From Alphaproteobacteria bacterium (GTDB lineage Bacteria; Pseudomonadota; Alphaproteobacteria; JANQMY01): 64,000 bases of DNA. The DNA lies in assembly GCA_028289425.1 (NCBI GenBank), contig JANQPL010000018.1:62001-126000 (forward strand), written 5' to 3'. Below, piece by piece: positions 17,329 to 25,478 of the stretch. A program made the position numbers and the translations under genes. Below the pieces are notes generated by a model. That model was not told the origin of the DNA. It searched no databases and saw only the letters and a list, made by a program, of their open reading frames with translations. Position 1 is the stretch's first letter. Each line of letters starts with the position of its first letter.

Positions 17329-17697
17329 ATGGCAGGTTTGGAACGCCCAAAAGTAGTCACGCTGACGGAGATGGCCGCCGACCGCGTAAAGTCGATTATG
17401 TCCAGCGCCGATAATGACTACATCGGCGTCCGAGTGGGCGTTAAAAACGGTGGGTGTGCGGGTATGTCGTACACGATGGAATATGCCGACACCCAAGATC
17501 CTCTGGACGAAATTGTCGAAGACAAAGGCGTCAAGATCCTGATTGAAGCCAAGGCCGTGCTTTTTCTGCTCGGCACCGAAATGGACTATCAAGAAGGCAA
17601 GCTTTCATCTGGCTTTGTGTTCAACAATCCTAACCAAACCGATGCATGCGGTTGCGGTGAGTCTGTGAGCATAACCCCCGCAAAATCACTCGCATAA
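17329..17697 (+). CDS. sufA: A-type Fe-S carrier protein (SufA/IscA family)
   Basis: Carries clusters from the SufBCD scaffold to target proteins. At 122 aa it has the three conserved cysteines: Cys43 in NGGCAGM and the C-terminal pair in DACGCGESVSI. The fold signature VTLTEMAADRVKSIM at the N-terminus and GFVFNNPN before the C-terminal motif are typical. Placement at the end of the suf operon supports SufA over IscA or ErpA, but sequence alone cannot separate them firmly. Confidence 0.93.
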   Translation: MAGLERPKVVTLTEMAADRVKSIMSSADNDYIGVRVGVKNGGCAGMSYTMEYADTQDPLDEIVEDKGVKILIEAKAVLFLLGTEMDYQEGKLSSGFVFNNPNQTDACGCGESVSITPAKSLA

Positions 17698-17711
17698 ATT
17701 CACAGGTTGGT

Positions 17712-18074
17712 ATGGCGCTCAGTGCGGAGTTTCGCTCTTTCGTCGTCGATCTTTTCTCGTCCTTGGGCGCAATCAAAGTACGCTCGATGTTCGGTGGCGG
17801 TGGTGTCTATTACAAAGACACAATGTTTGCGCTCATCGCAAACGAGACACTGTTCCTTAAAGTAGATCAGTCAAACAAAGCGGCATTCGAACAGGAAGGT
17901 TGTGGACCGTTTAAGTATGACGGCAAGAACAAGCCGATCGAGATGTCGTACTACGAACTTCCCGAACGGTTATTGGATGATCCCGAGGAACTGATCGAAT
18001 GGGCGCAAAAGAGCATCGAGATTGCGCTTCGATCCAAAAAGCCTAAAAAGGCGCGCCGCAGAAAACCCGCGTAA
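17712..18074 (+). CDS. TfoX N-terminal domain protein
   Basis: A 120-aa protein consisting only of a TfoX_N domain (FRSFVVDLFSSLGAIKVRSMFGGGGVYYKDTMFALIANETLFLKVD) followed by a basic tail (SKKPKKARRRKPA). In Haemophilus and Vibrio the full TfoX promotes competence and has an additional C-terminal domain, absent here. Stand-alone TfoX_N proteins are common in alphaproteobacteria and have no settled role. It starts 14 bp after sufA and is likely the last gene of the suf transcript, ending just before a terminator at 18098-18124. Confidence 0.88.
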   Translation: MALSAEFRSFVVDLFSSLGAIKVRSMFGGGGVYYKDTMFALIANETLFLKVDQSNKAAFEQEGCGPFKYDGKNKPIEMSYYELPERLLDDPEELIEWAQKSIEIALRSKKPKKARRRKPA

Positions 18075-18092
18075 AATAAGGCGGCGCCTCAA

Positions 18093-18896
18093 TTATTGGC
18101 CGGTGAATTTCGCCGGCCGTTTTTCAATAAATGCCTTTATCCCTTCCTTCGAATCCGCGGTGCGTCCTGCGATAGCCTGGGACCGACGCTCCATATCCAA
18201 TTGAGCTTCGTAATTGTTGGAGGCACTTGCCCAATAGAGCTTTCGGATGAGGCCATAGGTCTTTGTCGGCCCGGAAGCGAGCTCCAGGGCAAGTTCTTGG
18301 GTTTTCGCGGCAAGCTCTTCGTCGTCATAGACACGGTTAATCAAGCCCCACTCAAGAGCTGTTTCCGCCGGAAGCTTGTCGGCAAGCATTGAGAGCTCCA
18401 TGGAGCGCGCAAGACCGATAAGCCGTGGTAGCATGAACGTTGAACCGCCGTCCGGAACTAATCCGATTCGCTTGAATGCCTGCAAGAAGTAAGCACTGCG
18501 TGCCGCGAGCACCAAATCTCCCATCAGCGCGAAACTCATCCCCACACCCGCAGCCACGCCGTTTACCGATGTGATGAAAGGAATGTCCAGGTTCTGAAGT
18601 CTTTTCAGGAATGGGTGGTAGTGAGTGTCCAACACAGAACCGGAATCGGGAAATTCATTCGCAAGGCGATCCTTGCTTGCGTCGTCCGCTAGATTGGCGC
18701 CGGCGCAAAAGCCGCGACCTTCGCCGGTCAGAACCAGGCATCGTGCCCCATTCGCAGGATTTTCAATTTCGGCAATTGCGTCGGACAGTTCGCTGATCAT
18801 TTGCAGCGAAACCGCGTTCAGTACTTGCGGATGAGCCAAAGTCAGCGTGGCAATTCCGTTGTCCGCAAAGTCGAGCCGAATGCGTTCGTATGTCAT
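18093..18896 (-). CDS. Enoyl-CoA hydratase/isomerase family protein
   Basis: Crotonase-fold enzyme of 267 aa acting on acyl-CoA thioesters in beta-oxidation or a related pathway. The oxyanion-hole segments are GRGFCAGANL (near residue 65) and NGVAAGVGMSFAL (near 105). The second acid position reads GLVPDGGST, with Asp instead of the hydratase Glu, as in PaaG-type isomerases; the C-terminal EKRPAKFTGQ also fits that group. Isomerase activity is therefore more likely than classical hydration, but the substrate is unknown. Start ATG at 18894-18896 (MTYERIRLDF); the frame runs further upstream without family similarity. It lies 115 bp downstream of the GGDEF gene on the same strand. Confidence 0.88.
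   Translation of the reverse strand: MTYERIRLDFADNGIATLTLAHPQVLNAVSLQMISELSDAIAEIENPANGARCLVLTGEGRGFCAGANLADDASKDRLANEFPDSGSVLDTHYHPFLKRLQNLDIPFITSVNGVAAGVGMSFALMGDLVLAARSAYFLQAFKRIGLVPDGGSTFMLPRLIGLARSMELSMLADKLPAETALEWGLINRVYDDEELAAKTQELALELASGPTKTYGLIRKLYWASASNNYEAQLDMERRSQAIAGRTADSKEGIKAFIEKRPAKFTGQ
18098..18124 (+). terminator. Terminator of the suf operon, embedded in the convergent gene
   Basis: GGCCGG at 18098-18103 pairs with CCGGCC at 18113-18118, followed by GTTTTT on the plus strand. The hairpin lies inside the last codons of the convergent enoyl-CoA hydratase gene (the KFTGQ end), so it serves the plus strand while also coding protein on the minus strand. Confidence 0.65.
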
Positions 18897-19011
18897 GAAA
18901 ATGTTCCCGCAAAGAATCTCGCCGGACCTTTCAGAGGACCGGCGATTAAAGTCATTTGCGGGCAGAATAGAGTGGCTTAATGCGCTTGAAAAGCGCAAAT
19001 GGGCGGCGATC

Positions 19012-20079
19012 CTAGCCGCTGGCTGCTTGTGGATCGAGAACCTTGTCGGGATCGACTTCGTCTTCCGTTTTGACGCAGTTACGACCCGAGTGTTTCGCTG
19101 CGTAAAGGCATGCATCCGCCCGTTTGATCAAACTATCAAGGGTATCGTCCTTCTTCATTTGGGAAATTCCCAATGAAAGGGTAATTGTTCCTAACGACTC
19201 CCCGGTTGTTTTCTTCACAACCTTCTTGCTTTGAACTGTACTGCGAATCTTCTCGGCGACTTCCGACGCTTGTTCGAGACTCACATTTGGCAAAATCACG
19301 CCAAATTCCTCTCCGCCATATCTGGCCGGCATCTGACCTTCCGTAACGCTGGTTTTGAGGCAGTGTGCGACCAACCTCAAGACTTGATCACCGGTCTGAT
19401 GACCCCATGTGTCATTGAATTTTTTGAAGTGATCGATGTCGCTCATGATAAGGCAAAGAGGTTCGTCCGAGTTTGCGGCATTTCGGGCGGCATCCCGCAG
19501 TTCTTTGTCAAATGATTTTCGGTTTGCCAAATTGGTAAGTTCGTCCGTCAACGCTTCGTGGGTAACCGTTTCCAGATTTTCTTTAAGCTGATTAACTTCG
19601 GCTGTCGATTTTTGGAGTTCCTGTTCAAGCGCTTGGCTGCGTGCCTCCATCTTCTTCGTGGCCGTAACCAACTCTTCTACCATCTGGCGCACATCACCGG
19701 TGTCAGACTTGCCAAGGACATCGGCGGCTCCGGCCAAAGTGTTGCCGAATTGTGTTGTGTCTTCGCCTGTCGCTTGGATAATTTCGAGGACGCGATTGAG
19801 TTCGCCGGACATTTTCGAACTGATGTCCAGCACCGCATCCTTGGTGTTCTTGTCGCCGAAGAATTCTTCGCGAATTTCATCGATCACTGCAGGATCAATT
19901 TCACTTCCGTTGCCTTTGATCTCTTCCAGTGCTTTCTTAAGATCTGGGTTTGATCCTGCGGCATAGTGGAACCAAACCTCAAAATTCTGAGGATTGGTAG
20001 GTACTCCGCATTCGGCCATTGACTGGAGAGCTTGCTCACTGAGTGAGCGGCATTGATCGAAATCTTCAAATTTTCGCAC
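19012..20079 (-). CDS. Diguanylate cyclase (GGDEF domain), cytoplasmic
   Basis: Predicted to make cyclic di-GMP from GTP. At 355 aa from GTG 20077-20079 it has an N-terminal helical region (ALQSMAECGVPTNPQNFEVWFHYAAGSNPDL) recurring in alphaproteobacterial GGDEF proteins, a central coiled coil (ATKKMEARSQALEQELQKSTAEVNQL) and a C-terminal GGDEF domain with the active-site loop GGEEF at residues 255-259, so catalysis looks intact. The RxxD inhibitory site expected just before the loop is absent (TEGQMPARYGGEEF), so product inhibition through a canonical I-site is unlikely. No transmembrane helix or sensor domain is recognisable. The frame is open from 20154; GTG 20079 is preceded by GGGA at a suitable distance. 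The 3' end is 115 bp from the enoyl-CoA hydratase start. Confidence 0.9.
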   Translation of the reverse strand: MRKFEDFDQCRSLSEQALQSMAECGVPTNPQNFEVWFHYAAGSNPDLKKALEEIKGNGSEIDPAVIDEIREEFFGDKNTKDAVLDISSKMSGELNRVLEIIQATGEDTTQFGNTLAGAADVLGKSDTGDVRQMVEELVTATKKMEARSQALEQELQKSTAEVNQLKENLETVTHEALTDELTNLANRKSFDKELRDAARNAANSDEPLCLIMSDIDHFKKFNDTWGHQTGDQVLRLVAHCLKTSVTEGQMPARYGGEEFGVILPNVSLEQASEVAEKIRSTVQSKKVVKKTTGESLGTITLSLGISQMKKDDTLDSLIKRADACLYAAKHSGRNCVKTEDEVDPDKVLDPQAASG

Positions 20080-20235
20080 GGTACATTCCCTACCAAATCC
20101 ACACGGGTTCCGTTGGCCACGGTTAGGTGGTTCATACCGAGAAAATGGAAACAAGCCCTTAACTCAATCGGCAAAAATGGCGCGAAACCTAGGTTTTCTG
20201 CATGCATAGGTTGGTAAACTTGCACATTGCGATTT

Positions 20236-20253
20236 GATCTGCGACTTCAGATC
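20236..20253. promoter_or_regulatory. Operator-like palindrome between the GGDEF and aldehyde dehydrogenase genes
   Basis: GATCTG at 20236-20241 and CAGATC at 20248-20253 form a perfect 6-bp dyad with a 6-bp spacer. It sits about 80 bp upstream of the aldehyde dehydrogenase start in a 256-bp divergent region. Size and symmetry fit a homodimeric repressor site, but no cognate regulator is next to it. Confidence 0.3.
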
Positions 20254-20335
20254 TGGGTAAATGAAGGAACGAATCCGGATGTCAAATCTGAACGCCGGAG
20301 ACGGTTAAGCGAGTAGTGACGGAGACCAAAAACAA

Positions 20336-21799
20336 ATGAGCGCGGCGGAACATACATCTGGTGGAGCAAATGAGCATACGGAAACCTCAATCCGTGAAAT
20401 CTTGGAGAAGCAGCGCGCTGATTATTTGAGGAAGGGCCCTCCCAGCGCCGAAGTGCGGATCGAAATGATCGACCGAGCGATTGGGCTGTTAGTCGACCAC
20501 AAGCAGGAAATCGTCGATGCTCTGTCTGCGGATTTTGGGCATCGGTCGCACCACCAGACTGAATTGACGGATGTTTACGGATCCATCGAGCCATTGAAAC
20601 ACGCCAAAAAGAATGTGAGACGGTGGATGCGTGGCGAGCGCAGATCTGTGCAGTTTCCCCTCGGGCTGTTCGGCGCAAGCGCGCGGGTCGAATATCAACC
20701 CTTAGGTGTGGTTGGCGTCATCAGTCCCTGGAACTTCCCGGTAAATCTGACATTTTCACCACTTGCCGGGATATTTGCCGCAGGCAACCGCGTAATGATC
20801 AAGCCGTCCGAATTCACGCCGGCGTCGTCCGAGTTAATGGCAGCTATGTTCCGAAAAGCCTTCGACGAAACTGACGTGGCGGTGATTATGGGCGGGCCGG
20901 AAACCGGTTCGGCCTTCACCAAGCAGCCCTTCGACCATCTATTGTTCACCGGCGCGACATCGATTGGTCGTCATGTCATGCGAGCAGCAGCCGAGAACCT
21001 GGTTCCCGTGACCCTGGAACTTGGTGGAAAATCGCCTGTGATCATTGGTCAGGGGGCGGATATGAAGAAAACGACCGATCGCATCATGGCCGGCAAAATG
21101 ATGAATGCCGGGCAAATCTGCTTGGCACCGGACTATGTGATGGTGCCAGAGAGCGACCAGGACAGTTTTGTTCAGTCGGCGACGGACTCCGTTCAGAATA
21201 TGTACGCCACTCTTAAGTTCAATCCCGACTACACGTCGGTCATCAATCAACGGCATTTCGATCGCCTGAGTGGCTATATTGACGACGCCAAATCCAAAGG
21301 CGCCGAAATCGTAGAAATCAATCCGGCGAATGAGGATTTCACCCAACAGCCAACGCACAAGATTCCGCCGACACTGGTTTTGAATCCGACGGATGATATG
21401 ACCGTTATGCAGGACGAGATATTCGGTCCGGTCATGCCAGTTAAGACCTACAAGCAGCTTGACGAGGCGGTCGATTACATAAACGCCCGTCCTCGACCAC
21501 TCGGCCTGTACTTTTTCGGAGATGATGGCGAACAGCGGGACAGAGTGCTCAGCCGGACCACGTCGGGCGGCGTGACAGTGAACGATGTGGTCATGCATGT
21601 GAGCATGGAGGATTTGCCCTTTGGTGGTGTCGGTCCCAGTGGGATGGGCTCCTATCACGGCCGGGACGGATTCAAAACCTTCAGCCACGCTAAGGCGATT
21701 TTCTCACAGGCCAAGATGGATTTGGGGGCGATGTTGCGCCCGCCCTATGGCGAGAAGTTTGAAAAGTTTATTGGGGGACGGATCAAACGAACCGGCTAA
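20336..21799 (+). CDS. Aldehyde dehydrogenase, coniferyl-aldehyde dehydrogenase type
   Basis: NAD(P)-dependent oxidation of an aldehyde to the acid. At 487 aa it has the Rossmann and substrate residues of the ALDH superfamily: VVGVISPWNFPVNLT, IKPSEFTPASS, FTGATSIGRHVM, general base Glu in VTLELGGKSPVII and nucleophile Cys in NAGQICLAPDYVM. The GQICLAPDYV context and the N-terminal KQRADYLRKGPPSAEVR resemble the coniferyl/fatty aldehyde group rather than betaine or succinate semialdehyde enzymes, so the exact substrate is uncertain. The stop overlaps the convergent rhlE stop by 4 bp. Confidence 0.9.
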   Translation: MSAAEHTSGGANEHTETSIREILEKQRADYLRKGPPSAEVRIEMIDRAIGLLVDHKQEIVDALSADFGHRSHHQTELTDVYGSIEPLKHAKKNVRRWMRGERRSVQFPLGLFGASARVEYQPLGVVGVISPWNFPVNLTFSPLAGIFAAGNRVMIKPSEFTPASSELMAAMFRKAFDETDVAVIMGGPETGSAFTKQPFDHLLFTGATSIGRHVMRAAAENLVPVTLELGGKSPVIIGQGADMKKTTDRIMAGKMMNAGQICLAPDYVMVPESDQDSFVQSATDSVQNMYATLKFNPDYTSVINQRHFDRLSGYIDDAKSKGAEIVEINPANEDFTQQPTHKIPPTLVLNPTDDMTVMQDEIFGPVMPVKTYKQLDEAVDYINARPRPLGLYFFGDDGEQRDRVLSRTTSGGVTVNDVVMHVSMEDLPFGGVGPSGMGSYHGRDGFKTFSHAKAIFSQAKMDLGAMLRPPYGEKFEKFIGGRIKRTG

Positions 21800-23151
21800 C
21801 CGACCGTTTCTTCGCTCGTTTCTTTTGATTTGCGGCTAGGCAGTGGGATCGACATAAAGGCCGGGACGTGCTCTCCCATACCGACGACGGGTTCGTCCGG
21901 TTCTTGATCTCTGCGATCGTTGCGCCGTCTACCTTTGCGGTCATCTTTGGGCGGGTCCCGGTCGTCTCGTCGGCGTGAGCGTGACCGTTTCGTCTTGCCG
22001 TCAGAGTCAGCGGATTTCTTGTCCTCACCCGTCAGGCCGTCGATTTCCACTACCGGGATTTTGCTATCGATAAGTTCTTCGATTGCCGTGACGTATTTTT
22101 TTTCCGCATTGATGGCGATTGTAAACGAAGCCCCTTCACGTCCTGCGCGACCGGTTCTTCCGATCCGGTGCACGTAGTCTTCGGCGTTGAAAGGGACATC
22201 GAAGTTAAACACGTGGCTTACGTCGGGAATGTCGAGGCCACGGGCGGCCACGTCGCTGGCGACCAACAGCTTGATTTCGCCAGCGCGGAATGCATCCAGC
22301 GTTTGCATGCGTACGCGCTGATCAAGGTCCCCGTGAAGCGCGGCGGCACTAAAATCATGTTTGATCAGTGAGCGGAAAACAATAGAAACATCTCGCTTGC
22401 GATTGCAGAAGATGATGCCGTTGTTAACTTCATGGGTTCGGATGAGCTGACGCAGCGCTTCGCGCTTGTCGTCTTTGTGCACATAAAGCAAATGCTGCTT
22501 TACGGTTTCGGCCGTTGTGGCCTGACGCGCTACCTCAACACGTTCCGGGTTCTGCAGAAACGCTTGCGTCAGCCGCGTGATCTCGGGCGGCATTGTTGCC
22601 GAGAAGAAGAGTGTTTGGCGTGTGAAGGGTAGCAGGCCAACGATACGTTCTACATCGGGAATGAATCCCATATCGAGCATCCGGTCGGCCTCGTCGATGA
22701 CTAGAATTTCGACGCCCGTTAAGACGAGCTTGCCCCGTTCAAAGTGATCGATCAGTCGGCCCGGCGTTGCAATGAGCACGTCGACACCGCGGTCCAGCAA
22801 TCGCTCTTGATCGGCGAAAGAAACGCCGCCAATGAGCAGAGCCATGGTGAGCTTGTGTTGCTTGCCATAGGTTTGGAACGCGTCAGCAACCTGTGCGGCC
22901 AGTTCTCGTGTCGGCGCCAAAATCAGTGAGCGCGGCATGCGTGCCCGTGCGCGCCCCCGCTCGAGGCGATCAATCATCGGCAACACAAACGAAGCCGTTT
23001 TCCCCGTGCCCGTCTGTGCAATGCCCAATACGTCCCGGCCACGCAGCGCGGGCGGAATAGCTTGAGCCTGAATAGGGGTGGGGTCCTGGTAACCTGCTTC
23101 GTCGACCGCCTTCAATACGCGGTCACTCAATCCGAGTTCGGTAAATGTCAT
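21796..23151 (-). CDS. DEAD-box ATP-dependent RNA helicase (RhlE-like)
   Basis: RNA helicase probably acting in ribosome assembly or RNA turnover. At 451 aa from ATG 23149-23151 (MTFTELGLSD) it has the Q motif (GYQDPTPIQAQAIP), Walker A AQTGTGKT, PTRELA, DEAD variant DEAD in VIDEADRM, SAT in FSATMP, and the helicase C-terminal motifs (ARGLDIPDVSHV, HRIGRTGRAG). From about residue 380 the tail is rich in Arg and Asp (KRSRSRRRDDRD, KGRRRNDRRDQ), a typical RNA-binding extension. Its stop overlaps the aldehyde dehydrogenase stop, so transcripts of the two genes share at least 4 bp antisense. Confidence 0.92.
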   Translation of the reverse strand: MTFTELGLSDRVLKAVDEAGYQDPTPIQAQAIPPALRGRDVLGIAQTGTGKTASFVLPMIDRLERGRARARMPRSLILAPTRELAAQVADAFQTYGKQHKLTMALLIGGVSFADQERLLDRGVDVLIATPGRLIDHFERGKLVLTGVEILVIDEADRMLDMGFIPDVERIVGLLPFTRQTLFFSATMPPEITRLTQAFLQNPERVEVARQATTAETVKQHLLYVHKDDKREALRQLIRTHEVNNGIIFCNRKRDVSIVFRSLIKHDFSAAALHGDLDQRVRMQTLDAFRAGEIKLLVASDVAARGLDIPDVSHVFNFDVPFNAEDYVHRIGRTGRAGREGASFTIAINAEKKYVTAIEELIDSKIPVVEIDGLTGEDKKSADSDGKTKRSRSRRRDDRDPPKDDRKGRRRNDRRDQEPDEPVVGMGEHVPAFMSIPLPSRKSKETSEETVG

Positions 23152-23317
23152 TAAACGCTTCGAATCTTTGCTGTCTTGGGCGTTCGGTTTGGGAAAGGCC
23201 CCATTTACGAAGTCATTAGGTAAATATTGTCTTGCAGCGCCACAGCGGTTATTTCGCACTGCACAAAAGTTGGCTGAAACATAAGATTTTTCAGGCGCTT
23301 GTCAATGCGTGCATGCC

Positions 23318-25297
23318 TTAAATATCGAGATCTTCTACAAAACTGGCGTTTTCTTGAATGTATTGGAAGCGCAATTCCGGTTTTCGGCCCATTAATTGTT
23401 CAACTAAACTGCCAGTTTCCTTGGATTCATCTTCGGGAATGACCACGCGCAGGAGAGATCTTTGTCCCGGCCTCATGGTGGTTTCCTTGAGTTGCGACGG
23501 CAGCATCTCACCCAGACCCTTAAAGCGCGAGATTTCCACCTTGCTGCCGTTCTTGAATTCGCTTGCAAGCAGTTCATCCCGATGCTCGTCATCGCGTGCG
23601 TAGTGGATCTTGCCGCCTTGAGACAGGCGATAGAGCGGGGGAATGGCAAGGTATAAATGGCCGTCCTGGATGAGCTTGGGAATCTCCCGATAGAAATAGG
23701 TGATGAGAAGAGACGCGATGTGTGCACCGTCAACATCCGCGTCCGTCATGATGATGACTTTTTCGTACCGCAGATCCTCTTCCCGATAGCGGTCGCCCAC
23801 CGCACAGCCCAAAGCTTGCAGCAAATCGTTGAGTTCTTGATTGGCCTGGACCTTTCCGCTGGCCGCACTGGCGACGTTGAGAATCTTGCCCCGCAGCGGA
23901 AGAATTGCCTGTGTTGCCCGGTCGCGCGCTTGCTTTGCGGATCCTCCGGCGGAATCGCCTTCGACCAAAAAGATCTCCGTACCGTCCGCGTTGGATTGCG
24001 AACAATCGGACAGTTTTCCGGGCAGACGCAGTTTCCGGAGCGCCGTTTTTCTAGAAACGTCCTTTTCAAGCTTCCGGCGCAACCGTTCTTCAGACCGGTC
24101 GACCACCCATTGCAACAGTTGATTGGCTTGTGCCGGCGATGCGGTCAGCCAGTGTTCGAAATGGTCGCGCACTGTTGTTTCCACAAGCTTGGTCGCTTCG
24201 GGGCTGGAGAGCTTTTCCTTGGTTTGTCCTTGGAATGCCGGTTCGCGAATGAATACCGACAGCATGCCTGCCGCTGTGCTCATCACGTCATCCTGCGTGA
24301 ATTGCGCCGCCTTTTTGTGATTGGTCAATTCACCGTAGGATTTGAGCCCTTTGGTGAGGGCTGCCCGCAGGCCCGCTACGTGCGTACCGCCGTCGACCGT
24401 GGCAATCGTGTTGCAATATGAGTTGACGAAAGGGTCCATACTGACGACCCAGTTGACAGCCCATTCAACCGATTGGCCGTTTTTGTTCTTTGCCGAGCCG
24501 CTAAATGGGGCGCTGGTGACGGTTTGCTGGTCGCCTACAGTTGCGATGAGAAAATCCTGCAATCCTCCTGGGAAATGCAGGGTTTCTTTTTCCGGCGTTT
24601 CGTCTTTACCCTGAAGAAGTGATTTATCGCAGCTCCAGCGGATTTCCACACCACGAAACAGATAGGCTTTTGACCGGGCCATCCGATACAATCGCGCGGG
24701 CTTGAAGCGAGTCTTCTCACCAAATATTTTTGGGTCGGGAAGGAAAACCACCTTTGTGCCACGCCGGTTCTTCGCCGATCCCGCGTTCTTCAGTTTCGAC
24801 TTCGGAATGCCTCTCGAAAATGTCTGGGTGTAGAGTTTCTGATTGCGGGCAACTTCCACGGACAGCGATTCCGACAGGGCGTTGACGACGGATATGCCAA
24901 CGCCGTGCAGACCACCGGCTGTTTCATAGGCCTTGTCCGAGAATTTGCCGCCCGAATGGAGCGTCGTCATGATCACTTCTAACGCAGACTTGTTCTTAAA
25001 CTTCGGGTGCGGGTCGACCGGGATACCGCGGCCATTGTCGGTAACTGACAAGCCTCCATCGGCCAGAACTTCCACCTCAATGCGGGTCGCGTGACCGGCA
25101 ACGGCTTCATCCATGGCATTGTCCAGGACCTCGGCGGCTAGATGGTGTAGCGCGCGTTCGTCCGTCCCACCAATATACATTCCGGGCCGCCGACGAACCG
25201 GTTCGAGCCCCTCTAGGACTTCGATGTCTCGGGCCGTGTAGGCTTTTTCGGACTTACTGGCGGACTTTTTGTCGAAAAGAGAACGTGCTTGAGCCAT
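23318..25297 (-). CDS. parE: DNA topoisomerase IV subunit B
   Basis: ATPase subunit of topoisomerase IV, which decatenates replicated chromosomes together with ParC. At 659 aa from ATG 25295-25297 it has the GHKL ATPase motifs (VLDNAMDEAVAG, DNGRGIPVDPHP, GGLHGVGISVVNAL), the transducer domain and the TOPRIM domain (LVEGDSAGGSAKQARDR, IIMTDADVDGAHIASLL). The absence of the long insert seen in many proteobacterial GyrB proteins and the RFKGLGEMLPSQLKETTM segment support ParE over GyrB. The frame extends 23 codons upstream without similarity. It lies downstream of glnA, separated by a strong terminator, so it should have its own promoter between 25298 and 25423. Confidence 0.95.
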   Translation of the reverse strand: MAQARSLFDKKSASKSEKAYTARDIEVLEGLEPVRRRPGMYIGGTDERALHHLAAEVLDNAMDEAVAGHATRIEVEVLADGGLSVTDNGRGIPVDPHPKFKNKSALEVIMTTLHSGGKFSDKAYETAGGLHGVGISVVNALSESLSVEVARNQKLYTQTFSRGIPKSKLKNAGSAKNRRGTKVVFLPDPKIFGEKTRFKPARLYRMARSKAYLFRGVEIRWSCDKSLLQGKDETPEKETLHFPGGLQDFLIATVGDQQTVTSAPFSGSAKNKNGQSVEWAVNWVVSMDPFVNSYCNTIATVDGGTHVAGLRAALTKGLKSYGELTNHKKAAQFTQDDVMSTAAGMLSVFIREPAFQGQTKEKLSSPEATKLVETTVRDHFEHWLTASPAQANQLLQWVVDRSEERLRRKLEKDVSRKTALRKLRLPGKLSDCSQSNADGTEIFLVEGDSAGGSAKQARDRATQAILPLRGKILNVASAASGKVQANQELNDLLQALGCAVGDRYREEDLRYEKVIIMTDADVDGAHIASLLITYFYREIPKLIQDGHLYLAIPPLYRLSQGGKIHYARDDEHRDELLASEFKNGSKVEISRFKGLGEMLPSQLKETTMRPGQRSLLRVVIPEDESKETGSLVEQLMGRKPELRFQYIQENASFVEDLDI

Positions 25298-25422
25298 GCG
25301 TGAACGCGGAAACCTGAAGATTGATTCGCAGCAATGAAGAATATCGCTTGTTCTTACGGCGTCCAAAGCCGTTCAACAAGCGGAGGTCTGTTGTTTATAG
25401 CGATTGCGACGAATTAAAGGCA

Positions 25423-25456
25423 GAAAAAAGAAAATGGGCCGCTCATGGGCGGCCCA
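25423..25456 (-). terminator. Rho-independent terminator of glnBA
   Basis: TGGGCCGC (25435-25442) pairs with GCGGCCCA (25449-25456) around a 6-nt loop. On the minus strand the stem is followed by TTTTCTTTTTTC. The best-formed terminator in the window; it lies 23 bp after the glnA stop and isolates parE from glnBA. Confidence 0.92.
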
Positions 25457-25478
25457 CTCTCAGAATATGACAGTCTTT

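Noticed and set aside
20939-21688. A 249-codon open frame antisense to the aldehyde dehydrogenase
   Set aside because: Low-complexity His/Arg-rich translation typical of a reverse-strand shadow.
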